From the NCBI RefSeq assembly GCF_947498515.1, contig NZ_CANMKO010000004.1, forward strand, positions 124,001 to 188,000: a stretch of 64,000 nt of DNA. The letters run 5' to 3'. A model generated the notes under the pieces. That model worked only from the letters and a program-made list of their open reading frames with translations, was not told the origin of the DNA and ran no database searches. This document shows positions 16,672 through 26,021 of the stretch, one piece after another; within the stretch, counting starts at the first letter, position 1; each line of letters begins with the position of its first letter. Both the position numbers and the translations under genes were made by a program. Origin of the DNA: an uncultured Pelagimonas sp. (GTDB lineage Bacteria > Pseudomonadota > Alphaproteobacteria > Rhodobacterales > Rhodobacteraceae).

Positions 16672-18960
16672 TCATCCGCACTTCGAATGCCCACAATCGG
16701 AACAGGTCATACAGCCTTCGACCATCCGCATTGTGAACTGCCCACAACTGGGGCAGGCTTTGCCGCGTGGGGTTTGGGCGATGTTGACGACGTCGGCCTG
16801 GGGGTCAGATTTCAGCCCCATGCCTTCGCCTTCAAGGAAGCCCGTCGATACCATGTGTTTCTCGATCACGCCGCCGATGGCTGCCAAAATCGAAGGGATG
16901 TATTTACCCTGCACCCATGCGCCACCGCGTGGGTCAAATACGGCCTTCAACTCTTCCACGACAAACGACACGTCGCCACCACGACGAAACACCGCCGAGA
17001 TCATACGGGTCAATGCCACGGTCCACGCGAAATGCTCCATGTTTTTGGAGTTGATGAACACCTCAAACGGGCGGCGATGGCCGCCAACAATCACGTCATT
17101 GATCGTCAGGTAAATGGCGTGCTCGCTATCGGGCCATTTCAACTTGTAGGTCGCGCCTTCCAACGATTGCGGGCGATCCAGCGGCTCGGACATATAGACC
17201 ACATCGGCCCCTGCCCCAGCGGCTTGCGCCATTTCTGGCGTCTCTGCCGGTGTCTTTTCCGACGCCTCAGAAACTGACAAAACCGATCCGGTCACATCGT
17301 TGGGGCGATACGTGGTACAGCCCTTACAACCGGTTTCAAACGCCTCAAGGTACACGCTCTGGAAGTCATCAAACGAGATGTCTTCGGGGCAATTGATGGT
17401 TTTGGAGATTGAGCTATCAATCCATTTTTGCGCCGCGGCCTGCATGCGAACATGGTCCAGCGGAGCCAATGTCTGGGCGTTGACGAAGTAGTCGGGCAGT
17501 TCTTTGTCACCAAACTTTTCACGCCACATTTGCACAGCGTAATCAACGACTTCTTCTTCGGTACGGGTGCCGTCTTTTTGCAGAACCTTGCGGGTATAGC
17601 TGTAGGCAAAGACTGGCTCGATGCCCGAGCTGACATTCCCGGCGTAGAGCGAAATCGTGCCCGTTGGCGCGATGGATGTCAGCAAGGCGTTGCGAATTCC
17701 ATGTTCGCGGATCGCATCGCGCACGTCGTCATCCATGGCACGCATGGTGCCGCTTTCCAGATAGGGCTCGGCCTCGAACAAGGGGAACGCACCCTTTTCC
17801 TTGGCCAAGTCCACCGACGCAAGATATGCGGCGCGGGCGATCCGTTTCAGCCAATCCTCGGTTTGACGCGCCGCCTCCTCGGAGCCATAACGCTGACCAA
17901 CCATCAAAAGCGCATCCGCCAACCCGGTGACACCAAGGCCAATACGACGCTTGTTTTGCGCCTCAATCCGCTGTTCTTCCAAGGGAAAGCGCGACGCATC
18001 AACCACGTTGTCCATCATCCGAACGGCCGTCGCGACAAGATCATCCAAAAGGGTTTCGTCAAGATCAGCACCGTCCTCAAACGGGCGATCCACCAGGCGC
18101 GCCATGTTGATCGAACCAAGCAAACACGCGCCGTAGGGCGGCAAAGGCTGCTCTCCACAGGGGTTCGTCGCCGCGATGGTCTCAACATAAGACAGGTTGT
18201 TTGCCTTGTTGATCCGGTCGATAAAAATCACACCGGGTTCTGCGTAATCGTAGGTGGCGCGCATGATCTTGTTCCACAGATCGCGGGCCTCAACCGTATG
18301 ATACACCCGGTCACCAAATTTTAGCTCCCAGCTGCCATTCGCTTTGACTGCTGCCATGAAATCATCAGTGATCAGCACCGATAGGTTGAACATGCGCAAC
18401 CGAGCGCTATCTGCCTTCGCGGCGATGAAATCTTCGATATCAGGGTGGTCACACCGCATGGTCGCCATCATCGCGCCACGACGCGAACCGGCGGACATGA
18501 TGGTCCGGCACATGGCATCCCAAACATCCATGAACGACAGCGGGCCAGAGGCATCCGCCGCCACGCCCGCCACTGGCGCGCCTTTTGGCCGAATGGTGCT
18601 GAAGTCATAGCCGATGCCGCCACCCTGCTGCATGGTCAGCGCCGCTTCACGCAACATGTCAAAAATGCCGCCCATCTGATCGGGGATGGTGCCCATGACG
18701 AAACAGTTGAACAACGTCACACTACGCGCCGTCCCTGCCCCGGCGGTGATACGCCCGGCGGGAAGAAATTTGAAATCCTCTAGCGCGCTATAAAACTTGT
18801 CTTCCCAATGCTTTGGCTCGGTCTCGACCTCGGCCAAAGACCGCGCTATGCGCCGCCAGCTATCTTCAACAGTGATATCAATGGCTGTGCCATCAGCTTC
18901 TTTGAGACGGTATTTCATATCCCAAATCTGTTCGGCGATAGGGGCGGCAAATCGGGTCAT
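16672..18960 (-). CDS. nrdJ: Vitamin B12-dependent (class II) ribonucleoside reductase
   Basis: Makes deoxyribonucleotides with adenosylcobalamin, independently of oxygen. 762 residues from MTRFAAPIAEQIWDMKYRLK, a normal size for the shorter class II enzyme. FNCFVMG near residue 90 holds the N-terminal redox cysteine, NPCGEQPLPPYGAC near residue 280 carries the active-site Asn-Cys-Glu, and APTGTISLYAG near residue 430 is the phosphate-binding loop. The C-terminus has CPSCGQ...CMTCSDCGHSKCG, a zinc-ribbon-like tail with the reducing cysteine pair. A longer frame starts at 19014 but is not family-like. I see no cobalamin riboswitch or clear NrdR boxes upstream. Confidence 0.95.
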   Translation of the reverse strand: MTRFAAPIAEQIWDMKYRLKEADGTAIDITVEDSWRRIARSLAEVETEPKHWEDKFYSALEDFKFLPAGRITAGAGTARSVTLFNCFVMGTIPDQMGGIFDMLREAALTMQQGGGIGYDFSTIRPKGAPVAGVAADASGPLSFMDVWDAMCRTIMSAGSRRGAMMATMRCDHPDIEDFIAAKADSARLRMFNLSVLITDDFMAAVKANGSWELKFGDRVYHTVEARDLWNKIMRATYDYAEPGVIFIDRINKANNLSYVETIAATNPCGEQPLPPYGACLLGSINMARLVDRPFEDGADLDETLLDDLVATAVRMMDNVVDASRFPLEEQRIEAQNKRRIGLGVTGLADALLMVGQRYGSEEAARQTEDWLKRIARAAYLASVDLAKEKGAFPLFEAEPYLESGTMRAMDDDVRDAIREHGIRNALLTSIAPTGTISLYAGNVSSGIEPVFAYSYTRKVLQKDGTRTEEEVVDYAVQMWREKFGDKELPDYFVNAQTLAPLDHVRMQAAAQKWIDSSISKTINCPEDISFDDFQSVYLEAFETGCKGCTTYRPNDVTGSVLSVSEASEKTPAETPEMAQAAGAGADVVYMSEPLDRPQSLEGATYKLKWPDSEHAIYLTINDVIVGGHRRPFEVFINSKNMEHFAWTVALTRMISAVFRRGGDVSFVVEELKAVFDPRGGAWVQGKYIPSILAAIGGVIEKHMVSTGFLEGEGMGLKSDPQADVVNIAQTPRGKACPSCGQFTMRMVEGCMTCSDCGHSKCG

Positions 18961-19117
18961 GGCAGCGAATCTCTTTTGTAGCAGGCGGTGGCGTAGAGCG
19001 ATTTTCATAGACAAGCGGGCGGCGCTGGAAAAGACATATTTTGAACTAACCTAACGCTACAGCTTGAAGGCGCAGGTGAGTGTTATACCATATACAGCGT
19101 AATCTGGGGAAGAATCT

Positions 19118-19549
19118 GTGGATAAGATCACACATCTGATCAAACTAAGCGTCGGCACCGAAAGCGTTGAGGGCCTTCAGGCCTGGCAAGATATGCGCCG
19201 CAAGGAGCTCCCCGAGGGCTTGCCGCGCCATGTCACCCGCATGTGGCCGCGTCGTGAGTCCGCGATTCTGGCAGGCGGATCAATCTATTGGGTGATCAAA
19301 GGCGTGATCCAATGCCGCCAACGCATCCGACGCCTAGACGAAGTCATCGGCGAAGATGGCATCAAACGCTGTGCCATTATCCTCGACCCTGACATTATCC
19401 GCACCGCCAACGCGCAACGCCGCCCTTTCCAAGGCTGGCGCTATCTTTCCCCTGCCGACGCCCCGCCCGATCTGTCGGGTTCGGCAAAACAAGAAGACAC
19501 CCTTCCCCCAGCACTTGCCGGGGCCTTGGCCGAAATCGGTGTGATTTGA
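19118..19549 (+). CDS. DUF1489 family protein
   Basis: 143 residues, matching the alphaproteobacterial DUF1489 family in length and sequence. The opening is HLIKLSVGTESVEGLQAWQ, with MWPRRESAILAGGSIYWVIKG, the typical YWVIKG core, and a C-terminal RPFQGWRYL. Function unknown; the family is nearly always a single-copy cytoplasmic protein. It starts with GTG, with GGGGAAG 5 bases upstream, and is divergent from nrdJ. It overlaps the next gene by four bases. Confidence 0.88.
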   Translation: MDKITHLIKLSVGTESVEGLQAWQDMRRKELPEGLPRHVTRMWPRRESAILAGGSIYWVIKGVIQCRQRIRRLDEVIGEDGIKRCAIILDPDIIRTANAQRRPFQGWRYLSPADAPPDLSGSAKQEDTLPPALAGALAEIGVI

Positions 19550-19947
19550 AGCGCAAGGCAAGCTTCAACCGCATGCTTAACGGCTATAGCGTGCTGCATC
19601 TAATCCTCTGCTTTCTCGTTTTCAGTAATCCGGACATAGATCAGAGCCACAAATATGTCGCGCTGGTCGCTGGTATCATTTTTGGCCCAACCGCCAGCCT
19701 GTTTTGGTGTAAAAGCCAAGCCACAGCGCGGTCCTCAAGCCGCTTTCAAAACAAGAAAGCCTTGTGGATGATCCTGATTTTCTCGGCCCTCTATATCCCT
19801 TTTGCCATACTCAAATTTACCGATGTCATTTCCCTACCGTTTTGGACGCAGGTACCATTGATGTGGGGCATCACCCTTCTCCCCATATGCGTCAACACAT
19901 TGATTTACGAAAAGTATTTTAGGTGGATCGACGATCAGCCCCCTTAA
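19546..19947 (+). CDS. Hypothetical integral membrane protein
   Basis: 133 residues with four hydrophobic segments (SVLHLILCFLVFS, YVALVAGIIFGPTASLFW, WMILIFSALYIPFAIL, VPLMWGITLLPICVNTLIY). It begins at a TTG overlapping the DUF1489 stop, so it is translationally coupled to that gene. No family recognised. Confidence 0.6.
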   Translation: MKRKASFNRMLNGYSVLHLILCFLVFSNPDIDQSHKYVALVAGIIFGPTASLFWCKSQATARSSSRFQNKKALWMILIFSALYIPFAILKFTDVISLPFWTQVPLMWGITLLPICVNTLIYEKYFRWIDDQPP

Positions 19948-20292
19948 CTGTCCTGCAAATTTTTGTTGCTTTGTACGCTGTCAAAAACGCGATTGTCTCC
20001 ACGATCTATACTAGTGCCCTAGGAAAGGCGTAAAAAAACAAGGGATTGGAGACAGGGATAAAACGCGTGTGACTTGCTGCGACACTGGCCGTGATTGTTG
20101 CCCAAAGGATCAAGAGCCGCGCATGTGGACTCGTGCCCTTGCCACTAGCAATTCCTATCAACATCAATACGTCATTCTGACCATTCGCCACACGGCTCCC
20201 CCTATCGACAAGAGAGATCGGCCAAACCAATCCTGCCGATTGTTTGTGGCGCTGATTATGGGTCGCGAAACAAAAGCGCATGTTGGCTGCCC
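19948..20292. other. Intergenic region, no gene seen
   Basis: Between the ends of two convergent units. A short CTAG-rich stretch lies at 20010-20022, followed by a run of A. No product-like frame or strong terminator was found. Confidence 0.5.
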
Positions 20293-21555
20293 CTACGGCT
20301 GAATCTGTCTCTCTCGGCAATGAATTCCTAACATGATTAACGCCGGCCAAATCAAATAGGTTTGGATCTCCAAATTCTCGCCAAAGGACAACAGAACCAG
20401 TGTCAGAAAAATTCCCATCGGCAAGGCTCCGCGTTTGGAACGAGTCGCGTCAAACACCGCGACCAATGCGTGGCAGGCGAATGGCACCGCAAAAGCGGCG
20501 AAACCTACAACCCCTTTGACAAACAGCAATCCAAACCAGGTGTGATGACTGCCAATTGGCATATATTCAACGAGATGCGGTCCGGGTTGAACGCGGCCAT
20601 GCCCAAACCAAACCGCGTCTTCCTGCCAGCGTTCATAGGCAATCCTTTGCAGGGTTGCGCGGACGCGGGTGCTATCTGCACGGGCGGATTTGAACGCGTC
20701 AATTGCTCCGAAAATGCCATGTTGAAGCGGTGTGATAAACAGGCCAGCCAGCGCAGTCATCCCTGCCAAGGCAGACCAAGCAAACCCGCGAAATATGAAG
20801 GGTGCGAGCCGGGGAAGGGTCGTACAGAACACCAGCCCAACCAACCCCATTCTGGATTTTGACGCCAATATCATTAGCACCCCGGCCACAACGCCAGCCA
20901 ACATCCAGCGTCGGTCCTTTTCCTCTAGGGCAAACAAAACCATCATCACACCAAGAAGGGCTGCGAAGGGTGACCAGGGGGCAAAGAACTGCCAGCGGGG
21001 TTGCCCCGATCCGGGGTCGATTGTGTAGAGGAAAACGGTGAAATATTCCGGCCCCGGCCCGCCAACGACCTTGAGAGGCGAGGTGAAAACCCGTTCGGGA
21101 AGTCCGACGAATGGGGCCAGCAACATTAGAGGGGCAAGGGCAAGCGTTGTGGCCCCCAAAATACAGTAGGCGCGTACAAGGATGTCACGGCGCAAAGGGA
21201 GAACAACGCCCGCCAAAGGGAATAGGCACATCAAGGCCCAGCCTTTGGCCCATCCTATAGTGGATTTGATGGTTGTCTTAACCCCCATATCCCAATTCAT
21301 GTGCCCCACCCAGAGCGCAATCAGCATCACCGCCATGCCGATAATCCAACCCCAAATCAGTAAGGGTACAGGGCCTGTGGCGCGCAGATCAGGCCGAATG
21401 GCCGGACCAAGGTAAAGCGAGAGCAACGCAAACCCCGCCAAAATCCATGCCAAAACCGGCCCAAGAATATAGAGCCCACCAACCAAATAGACCGGCCAAG
21501 TGGCAACAAGCGCCCAGAAAACGAGGCGCTCAGGCAAGGTGTCGGGGCGGATCAC
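20293..21555 (-). CDS. Wzy-like O-antigen/exopolysaccharide polymerase (O-antigen ligase superfamily)
   Basis: 420 residues with about 11 hydrophobic segments and a large periplasmic loop near residues 280-335 (DSTRVRATLQRIAYERWQEDAVWFGHGR...HLVEYMPIGSHHTWFGLLFVKG). GSHHTWFGLL followed by a membrane segment is the Wzy_C/O-antigen-ligase pattern; such proteins join polysaccharide repeat units in the periplasm. Its GTG overlaps the stop of the upstream copolymerase gene (GTGA), so both act in one operon. It could instead be a ligase, but the EPS context favours polymerase. Confidence 0.75.
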   Translation of the reverse strand: MIRPDTLPERLVFWALVATWPVYLVGGLYILGPVLAWILAGFALLSLYLGPAIRPDLRATGPVPLLIWGWIIGMAVMLIALWVGHMNWDMGVKTTIKSTIGWAKGWALMCLFPLAGVVLPLRRDILVRAYCILGATTLALAPLMLLAPFVGLPERVFTSPLKVVGGPGPEYFTVFLYTIDPGSGQPRWQFFAPWSPFAALLGVMMVLFALEEKDRRWMLAGVVAGVLMILASKSRMGLVGLVFCTTLPRLAPFIFRGFAWSALAGMTALAGLFITPLQHGIFGAIDAFKSARADSTRVRATLQRIAYERWQEDAVWFGHGRVQPGPHLVEYMPIGSHHTWFGLLFVKGVVGFAAFAVPFACHALVAVFDATRSKRGALPMGIFLTLVLLSFGENLEIQTYLIWPALIMLGIHCRERQIQP

Positions 21556-23021
21556 GGTGTCGCCGCCGACGCGGTCGGACGGGTCAAAATGCGATCAATG
21601 AGGGCTTTGCGATACCAGCCCAAGGTTGCGGCGATCGCCAACATCAAACTGGCCGCGATGGCCGCTGCCAAAACCAACTTGGTTTTGGGGGAAGACGGTC
21701 GCGTTGGCAGGTTTGGGTCCTCCAACACCTGAACCAAAGGGTAAGACGCATAGATATCGGTTTTGGAGGACTGCGAGCGGGCGATGGCCGAGGCAAACAC
21801 CGCTTCGGCAACGGCAAAATCGCGTTGACGGTCCTCAAGTTCCGAGGCCACCGGTTCTAGGCGTTGGATTTCAGCGGCGTCTTTGCGGTGTTGCGCCGAA
21901 AGGGTCGACACTTCCTTGCGCAGCGCCTCAAGAGTTGCATGTTCGCGCACCAGTTCCGAGAGCAAATCCGCCCGCGCGCCGTCCGGGGCACGATCAAGGG
22001 AGCGGACCTCGGCCATCGAAAATCCGGTCACTGATGCGGCCAATGTCAACACAGCCTTTTGGGCGGTTTCATGTGTTCTTTGGGCGGCTTGGCGTTCGGG
22101 ATGACGGGCCCCGAATTTGGATTTTGCAGTGGCGAAAAGGGCGGCAGCCTCGGCCAGTTCGGCCAAAGCAACCCGGTATTCTTCATCAGAAAACAGTTTC
22201 AAAGTTGCCGCTGCATGCTGAGCCGAAATTTGTAGAGCGGATTCCAGATTGGCCACACGCGAGGCTTGCGAAGCGGCCGTGCCATTTAGGGTTTGCAGCC
22301 GTTCGGCCAAAACCTCGAGTGCCGCAACTCGGCCCTTGAATTGATCGGCAGACATCAATCCGCTGTCCTCGCGCAGGTCAGAAATTAAGGTTCTATTGGC
22401 CCGAACCGAGGTGACATAGTCGGCGATTGCATCTTCGCCACCTGCTTGACGTTGCACAATTTCGTCTTGCCGTAGCGCGTCAATCTCGGCAAAGAACGAA
22501 GCCAATAAGGCGCGTGCGCGTGACTGCGCGGCTGGTGCCGCATCGGCGGAGAGCTCAACGTGGATCAGGTTGGTTTGATCGACAAGTTTGATTTTTGGAC
22601 GACCAAAATCCTCGCGACTGACCTGTTCGACCATGGCCGCAGCGTTCAAAATCCGGTCGGCCACAATCAACCTTTTGTAGGTTTCCGTTGGGCTGATCGA
22701 CCCGTTGGCAAAAGCCGAATTGGCATAGGAAGAGGCTTGCCCGAACTTGTTGAGATTCACCGATGTCGAGCTACCTGCACCGGGTAGGATCAGTGAAAAC
22801 TGTGAGGTGAATTGTGGTGTCGCTGTTGTGATATAGCCAAGGCTTGGCAACCAAACCGCCACAAGCCCCATACCGAACATCGACACATACCGCAAATTGC
22901 GGCGGGTTTTGGTGTACACCCACCGTTTACCACGCCGCGCCCATGATCTCATGCCGGATGCCTTAACCCGAGTGGCGGCATTTGTGGAAGCGGATAAAAA
23001 TTTGGGGTTCTGGAAACTCAT
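21552..23021 (-). CDS. GumC/Wzz-like polysaccharide copolymerase (chain-length determinant, no kinase domain)
   Basis: 489 residues: a basic cytoplasmic N-terminus, a membrane segment near residues 46-64, a periplasmic Wzz-like domain (FTSQFSLILPGAGSS), a long coiled coil (residues 165-400), then a second membrane segment near 448-468 (KLVLAAAIAASLMLAIAATLG). There is no C-terminal tyrosine kinase with a Walker box. The ATG at 23021 has AAGGAG 5 bases upstream. It sets polymer length with the Wzy protein in the same operon. Confidence 0.82.
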   Translation of the reverse strand: MSFQNPKFLSASTNAATRVKASGMRSWARRGKRWVYTKTRRNLRYVSMFGMGLVAVWLPSLGYITTATPQFTSQFSLILPGAGSSTSVNLNKFGQASSYANSAFANGSISPTETYKRLIVADRILNAAAMVEQVSREDFGRPKIKLVDQTNLIHVELSADAAPAAQSRARALLASFFAEIDALRQDEIVQRQAGGEDAIADYVTSVRANRTLISDLREDSGLMSADQFKGRVAALEVLAERLQTLNGTAASQASRVANLESALQISAQHAAATLKLFSDEEYRVALAELAEAAALFATAKSKFGARHPERQAAQRTHETAQKAVLTLAASVTGFSMAEVRSLDRAPDGARADLLSELVREHATLEALRKEVSTLSAQHRKDAAEIQRLEPVASELEDRQRDFAVAEAVFASAIARSQSSKTDIYASYPLVQVLEDPNLPTRPSSPKTKLVLAAAIAASLMLAIAATLGWYRKALIDRILTRPTASAATP

Positions 23022-23131
23022 AAGCACTCTCCTTGCTTACGAGTTTACCGGTCCGATCTGTGTTTTGCCTCGCCCCACCCGGGCAGGTTTTGCGGGGATT
23101 GGGATTGGCATTCTACCCGATGGGATATGTC

Positions 23132-23746
23132 TTAGAACAATCCTGCTTCGCGCGCGACCAGGGCCGCTTGTGTGCGATTATTGACATCGATCTTGCGATA
23201 GAGAGTTTTGACATGCAGCTTGATTGTCGGCTCGGCCAAATCCAACCCTCGCGCGATTTCCTTGTTGGACTGGCCTTTGGTCAGACCTTCCAACACCTGC
23301 AATTCCCGTTGTGTGAGCTTATCCACCAGGGGATGGGCCGGGGGCGTGTCTGGTGCGGTCATGAAATCAATCGGGGCGTATTGTTCACCCATTGCCATGA
23401 ACCGAATGGCATTGATCAACGATTGTGCCGCCAGTGTTTTGGGAACAAACCCTGCGGCTCCGGCTTCGAGTGCGGCTTCGGCGACCTCGCGGGTGGCATC
23501 CCCTGAAATCAGCGCCACACGCGGTGCATTCTCCAAATCGAGAATGCGATGCAGCCCCTCAAGACCGTTCATCTTGGGCATTTTGTAATCCAAAAGAACC
23601 AGATCGTAAGCGTCGCCGGTTTTGATCCGCTCAAAGGCCTGATCGAAATCCGCGACGGCATCGACGTCAATGTCGCCCGTGGATTCAACGTAGGCGACTA
23701 GGGTGTCGCGCACCAAGTCATGATCATCGGCTAATAAAAGTCTCAC
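23132..23746 (-). CDS. NarL/LuxR-type response regulator
   Basis: 204 residues. The receiver domain (residues 1-120) begins LLLADDHDLVRDTL, and the phosphoacceptor is Asp53 in LVLLDYKMPKMNG. The C-terminal LuxR-type HTH covers about residues 143-200 (LTQRELQVLEGLTKGQSNKEIARGL). The GTG at 23746 is preferred because GGAG is 7 bases upstream; the frame is open to 23785. It lies near the hybrid histidine kinase at 26.0 kb, which ends in a phosphotransfer domain, so the two probably form a phosphorelay controlling the EPS genes. Confidence 0.92.
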   Translation of the reverse strand: MRLLLADDHDLVRDTLVAYVESTGDIDVDAVADFDQAFERIKTGDAYDLVLLDYKMPKMNGLEGLHRILDLENAPRVALISGDATREVAEAALEAGAAGFVPKTLAAQSLINAIRFMAMGEQYAPIDFMTAPDTPPAHPLVDKLTQRELQVLEGLTKGQSNKEIARGLDLAEPTIKLHVKTLYRKIDVNNRTQAALVAREAGLF

Positions 23747-23994
23747 TGGGCTACTCCATCTACTCTGGACAGCTTGATTAGACACCGCATGTTTGGCTGC
23801 GACAATGGGAATGCTGTTCTATTCGGAACTACCCGCCCATCCGATTGGATAGGTCTGGCGGTCCTTCGCGAAATTTTAACCCTGTTTTTCACTCTCTCAC
23901 ACCTCATGTCCCACGGTGGCATCCTCCTGCGCCTTTGGGAAAAAAGCCCGTGTTTGTCATGCTGATCCCAAGCTCATCTTGTGGGAGGATCACC

Positions 23995-25404
23995 ATGCAA
24001 CATTCATCAAACGCAGACTTTGGTTTGGGCGCGACGCCTATCGAGCGATTCAGCAAAACGGTCAAGACAGCACAGCCAACCAAGGCACTGGCCGTATTAG
24101 ATCAACCCCTATGGGATGGGACAACGCAGGGTGCCATTGCGCAATGTTTAAACGGGCAAAGGAATACGGTGTTTTTCCTGAATGCGCATTGCGCAAACAT
24201 CCGGGCACGGCACCGATCTTATGCCCAGGCGCTTGCGCGGGCGAATTATGTTTTTCCGGACGGCATAGGCGTGGAAATGGCCGCCAAGATGTGTGGGGAT
24301 CAGGTCACAACCAACTTGAATGGCACCGATTTGGTGCCCGACCTTCTGCAAGAGGCAGGGCGGCGGGGCCTTTCGGTCTTTCTTCTTGGCGCACGCCCTA
24401 ATGTCGCCCAAGCCGCGGCTGGCAGGCTTGAGGCCAGCTGTCCGGGGTTGGTGATTGCGGGTGTCCGGGATGGCTATGCTCAATCCGCCGACAATCGCCA
24501 GACAGTTGAGCACATCAACGCCTCTGGTGCCGATATTGTGCTTGTTGCCAAGGGTGTACCCCTTCAGGAGTTGTGGATTGATCAGCATCGCGATCAACTA
24601 GAGGCTCAACTGGTTATGGGGGTTGGGGCGCTCTTTGATTTCGTGTCTGGTATGGTGCCGCGCGCGCCAGAACCGATCCGCAAAGCCCGTGCCGAATGGC
24701 TGTACCGGTTGTGTTGCGAACCCAAACGAATGGCCCGCCGCTATTTGATTGGCAACGCCACTTTTTTGGGACGGGCATCCGTGCATGCTATCAATGGCCT
24801 TGCAGCGGGGACAATCGAGAAACGGATGCTCGACGTGGTCTTGGCAAGTGTTTGTATCGTTCTGCTGTCGCCCATCCTTTGTCTCATTGCGCTGGCCATA
24901 CGGATGGATAGTCGCGGGTCGGCCGTGTTTTCGCAAACAAGAGTTGGTGAGTTCGGTGCCGAGTTCAAACTCTTTAAGTTCAGGACGATGCATTTGGATG
25001 CCGAAACCCGGCGGGCTGATATCCTGGCCATGTCAGATCGGGAAGGCCTATGTTTTAAGTCACGCCAAGACCCCCGGATCACCCGTGTTGGGTCGTTTTT
25101 GCGCAAATGGTCTTTGGACGAAATCCCCCAAATTTTCAATGTATTAAAGGGCGATATGTCTTTTGTTGGCCCGCGTCCGGCACTTCCCGGTGAGGTCGAG
25201 GCCTATCCAGAACACGCGCTCGGGCGGTTGCTGGCCAAGCCGGGAATCACGGGGTTGTGGCAGGTGTCGGGCCGGGCCGATATTGGCTTTGACAAGATGA
25301 TCGACCTTGATCTGGCCTATATCAAAGCGCGCTCAATCTGGCTCGATTTGATGCTGCTGGCCTTGACCTTTCGAGCGGTTCTGTTGCGGCAAGGCGCGTA
25401 TTAA
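23995..25404 (+). CDS. TagA/CpsF-type glycosyltransferase fused to a priming undecaprenyl-phosphate sugar transferase
   Basis: 469 residues with two enzymes in one chain. The N-terminal half (residues 60-245) is a WecG/TagA/CpsF glycosyltransferase: FFLNAHCANIRARH, NYVFPDGIGVEMAAK, GLSVFLLGARP and VAKGVPLQELWI are its motifs. From about residue 275 a bacterial sugar transferase follows: one membrane helix (DVVLASVCIVLLSPILCLIAL), then KLFKFRTM, SLDEIPQIFNVLKGDMSFVGPRP and KPGITGLWQVSGR, as in polyprenyl-phosphate hexose/GalNAc-1-P transferases. It would start the lipid-linked unit and add the second sugar. The ATG at 23995 has GGGAGGAT 6 bases upstream. A strong terminator follows. Confidence 0.9.
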   Translation: MQHSSNADFGLGATPIERFSKTVKTAQPTKALAVLDQPLWDGTTQGAIAQCLNGQRNTVFFLNAHCANIRARHRSYAQALARANYVFPDGIGVEMAAKMCGDQVTTNLNGTDLVPDLLQEAGRRGLSVFLLGARPNVAQAAAGRLEASCPGLVIAGVRDGYAQSADNRQTVEHINASGADIVLVAKGVPLQELWIDQHRDQLEAQLVMGVGALFDFVSGMVPRAPEPIRKARAEWLYRLCCEPKRMARRYLIGNATFLGRASVHAINGLAAGTIEKRMLDVVLASVCIVLLSPILCLIALAIRMDSRGSAVFSQTRVGEFGAEFKLFKFRTMHLDAETRRADILAMSDREGLCFKSRQDPRITRVGSFLRKWSLDEIPQIFNVLKGDMSFVGPRPALPGEVEAYPEHALGRLLAKPGITGLWQVSGRADIGFDKMIDLDLAYIKARSIWLDLMLLALTFRAVLLRQGAY

Positions 25405-25431
25405 ACCGCCCTCTAATCCGAACGGATAGGT

Positions 25432-25469
25432 CGCCACCCGGAATAGCCGTACCGGGTGGCGGTTTTTTT
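25432..25469 (+). terminator. Rho-independent terminator after the fused glycosyltransferase gene
   Basis: CGCCACCCGG and CCGGGTGGCG form a perfect 10-base stem with a 10-base loop, followed by seven T. It closes the transcript of the upstream gene before the next plus-strand gene. Confidence 0.92.
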
Positions 25470-25505
25470 GCGCATTCTTGGATCAAACCGATAGGGAGAC
25501 ATATT

Positions 25506-25994
25506 GTGACGAAATTGCTAGTTGTTCTTCTCACCGTGATCGTGAGTTTTACACCGTTTTTGGCCGCTGCGGACCAAACCCAGACAGAGCCAGTCATATT
25601 TATCCAGCAAGGTGTATCTTCTGAACCGATTGCGTTGACCTTGGCAGATTTACAATCCTTGCCTCAGACTACGTTTAAAACATCGACCATTTGGACCTCA
25701 GGCGTGTCTGAGTTTTCCGGTGTGGCCCTGTCGCAGCTAATGGCACCTTTTGGCGTAAACCAAGGGGTGATCCGGGCACGAGCCGCCAATGACTATGCCG
25801 TCGACATTCCAATTTCGTCTTTGACTGATACCGCCCCGATTGTGGCCTACCGCATGGATGGCGATTTGATCCCGCGACGTGGCAAAGGCCCGCTGTGGAT
25901 TGTCTTTCCCTATGACATGGATGCCGCGTTCCGTACGGAAACTGTTTATTCCCAAAGCATTTGGCAATTGAAAAGCCTGGATGTGGTAGACTGA
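25506..25994 (+). CDS. Small periplasmic protein with sulfite-oxidase-like molybdopterin fold
   Basis: 162 residues. A signal peptide (MTKLLVVLLTVIVSFTPFLAAA) is followed by a single domain with TLADLQSLPQTTFKT, TIWTSGVSEFSGVALSQLM, and IAYRMDGDLIPRRGKGPLWIVFPYD-like features (YRMDGDLIPRRGKGPLWIVF). This resembles stand-alone oxidoreductase-molybdopterin-binding domains that lack the cofactor cysteine, often encoded next to sensor kinases. I see no cysteine in the mature part, so it is more likely a ligand sensor than an enzyme. GTG start with GGGAGA upstream. It precedes the hybrid kinase by 27 bases and probably works with it. Confidence 0.7.
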   Translation: MTKLLVVLLTVIVSFTPFLAAADQTQTEPVIFIQQGVSSEPIALTLADLQSLPQTTFKTSTIWTSGVSEFSGVALSQLMAPFGVNQGVIRARAANDYAVDIPISSLTDTAPIVAYRMDGDLIPRRGKGPLWIVFPYDMDAAFRTETVYSQSIWQLKSLDVVD

Positions 25995-26021
25995 AATCGC
26001 GTTTTTGGGAGTCGTCGTTAC

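Noticed and set aside
18961-19117. Cobalamin riboswitch or NrdR boxes ahead of nrdJ
   Set aside because: The gap is too short for a typical B12 riboswitch, and I find no B12 box or clear NrdR palindrome.
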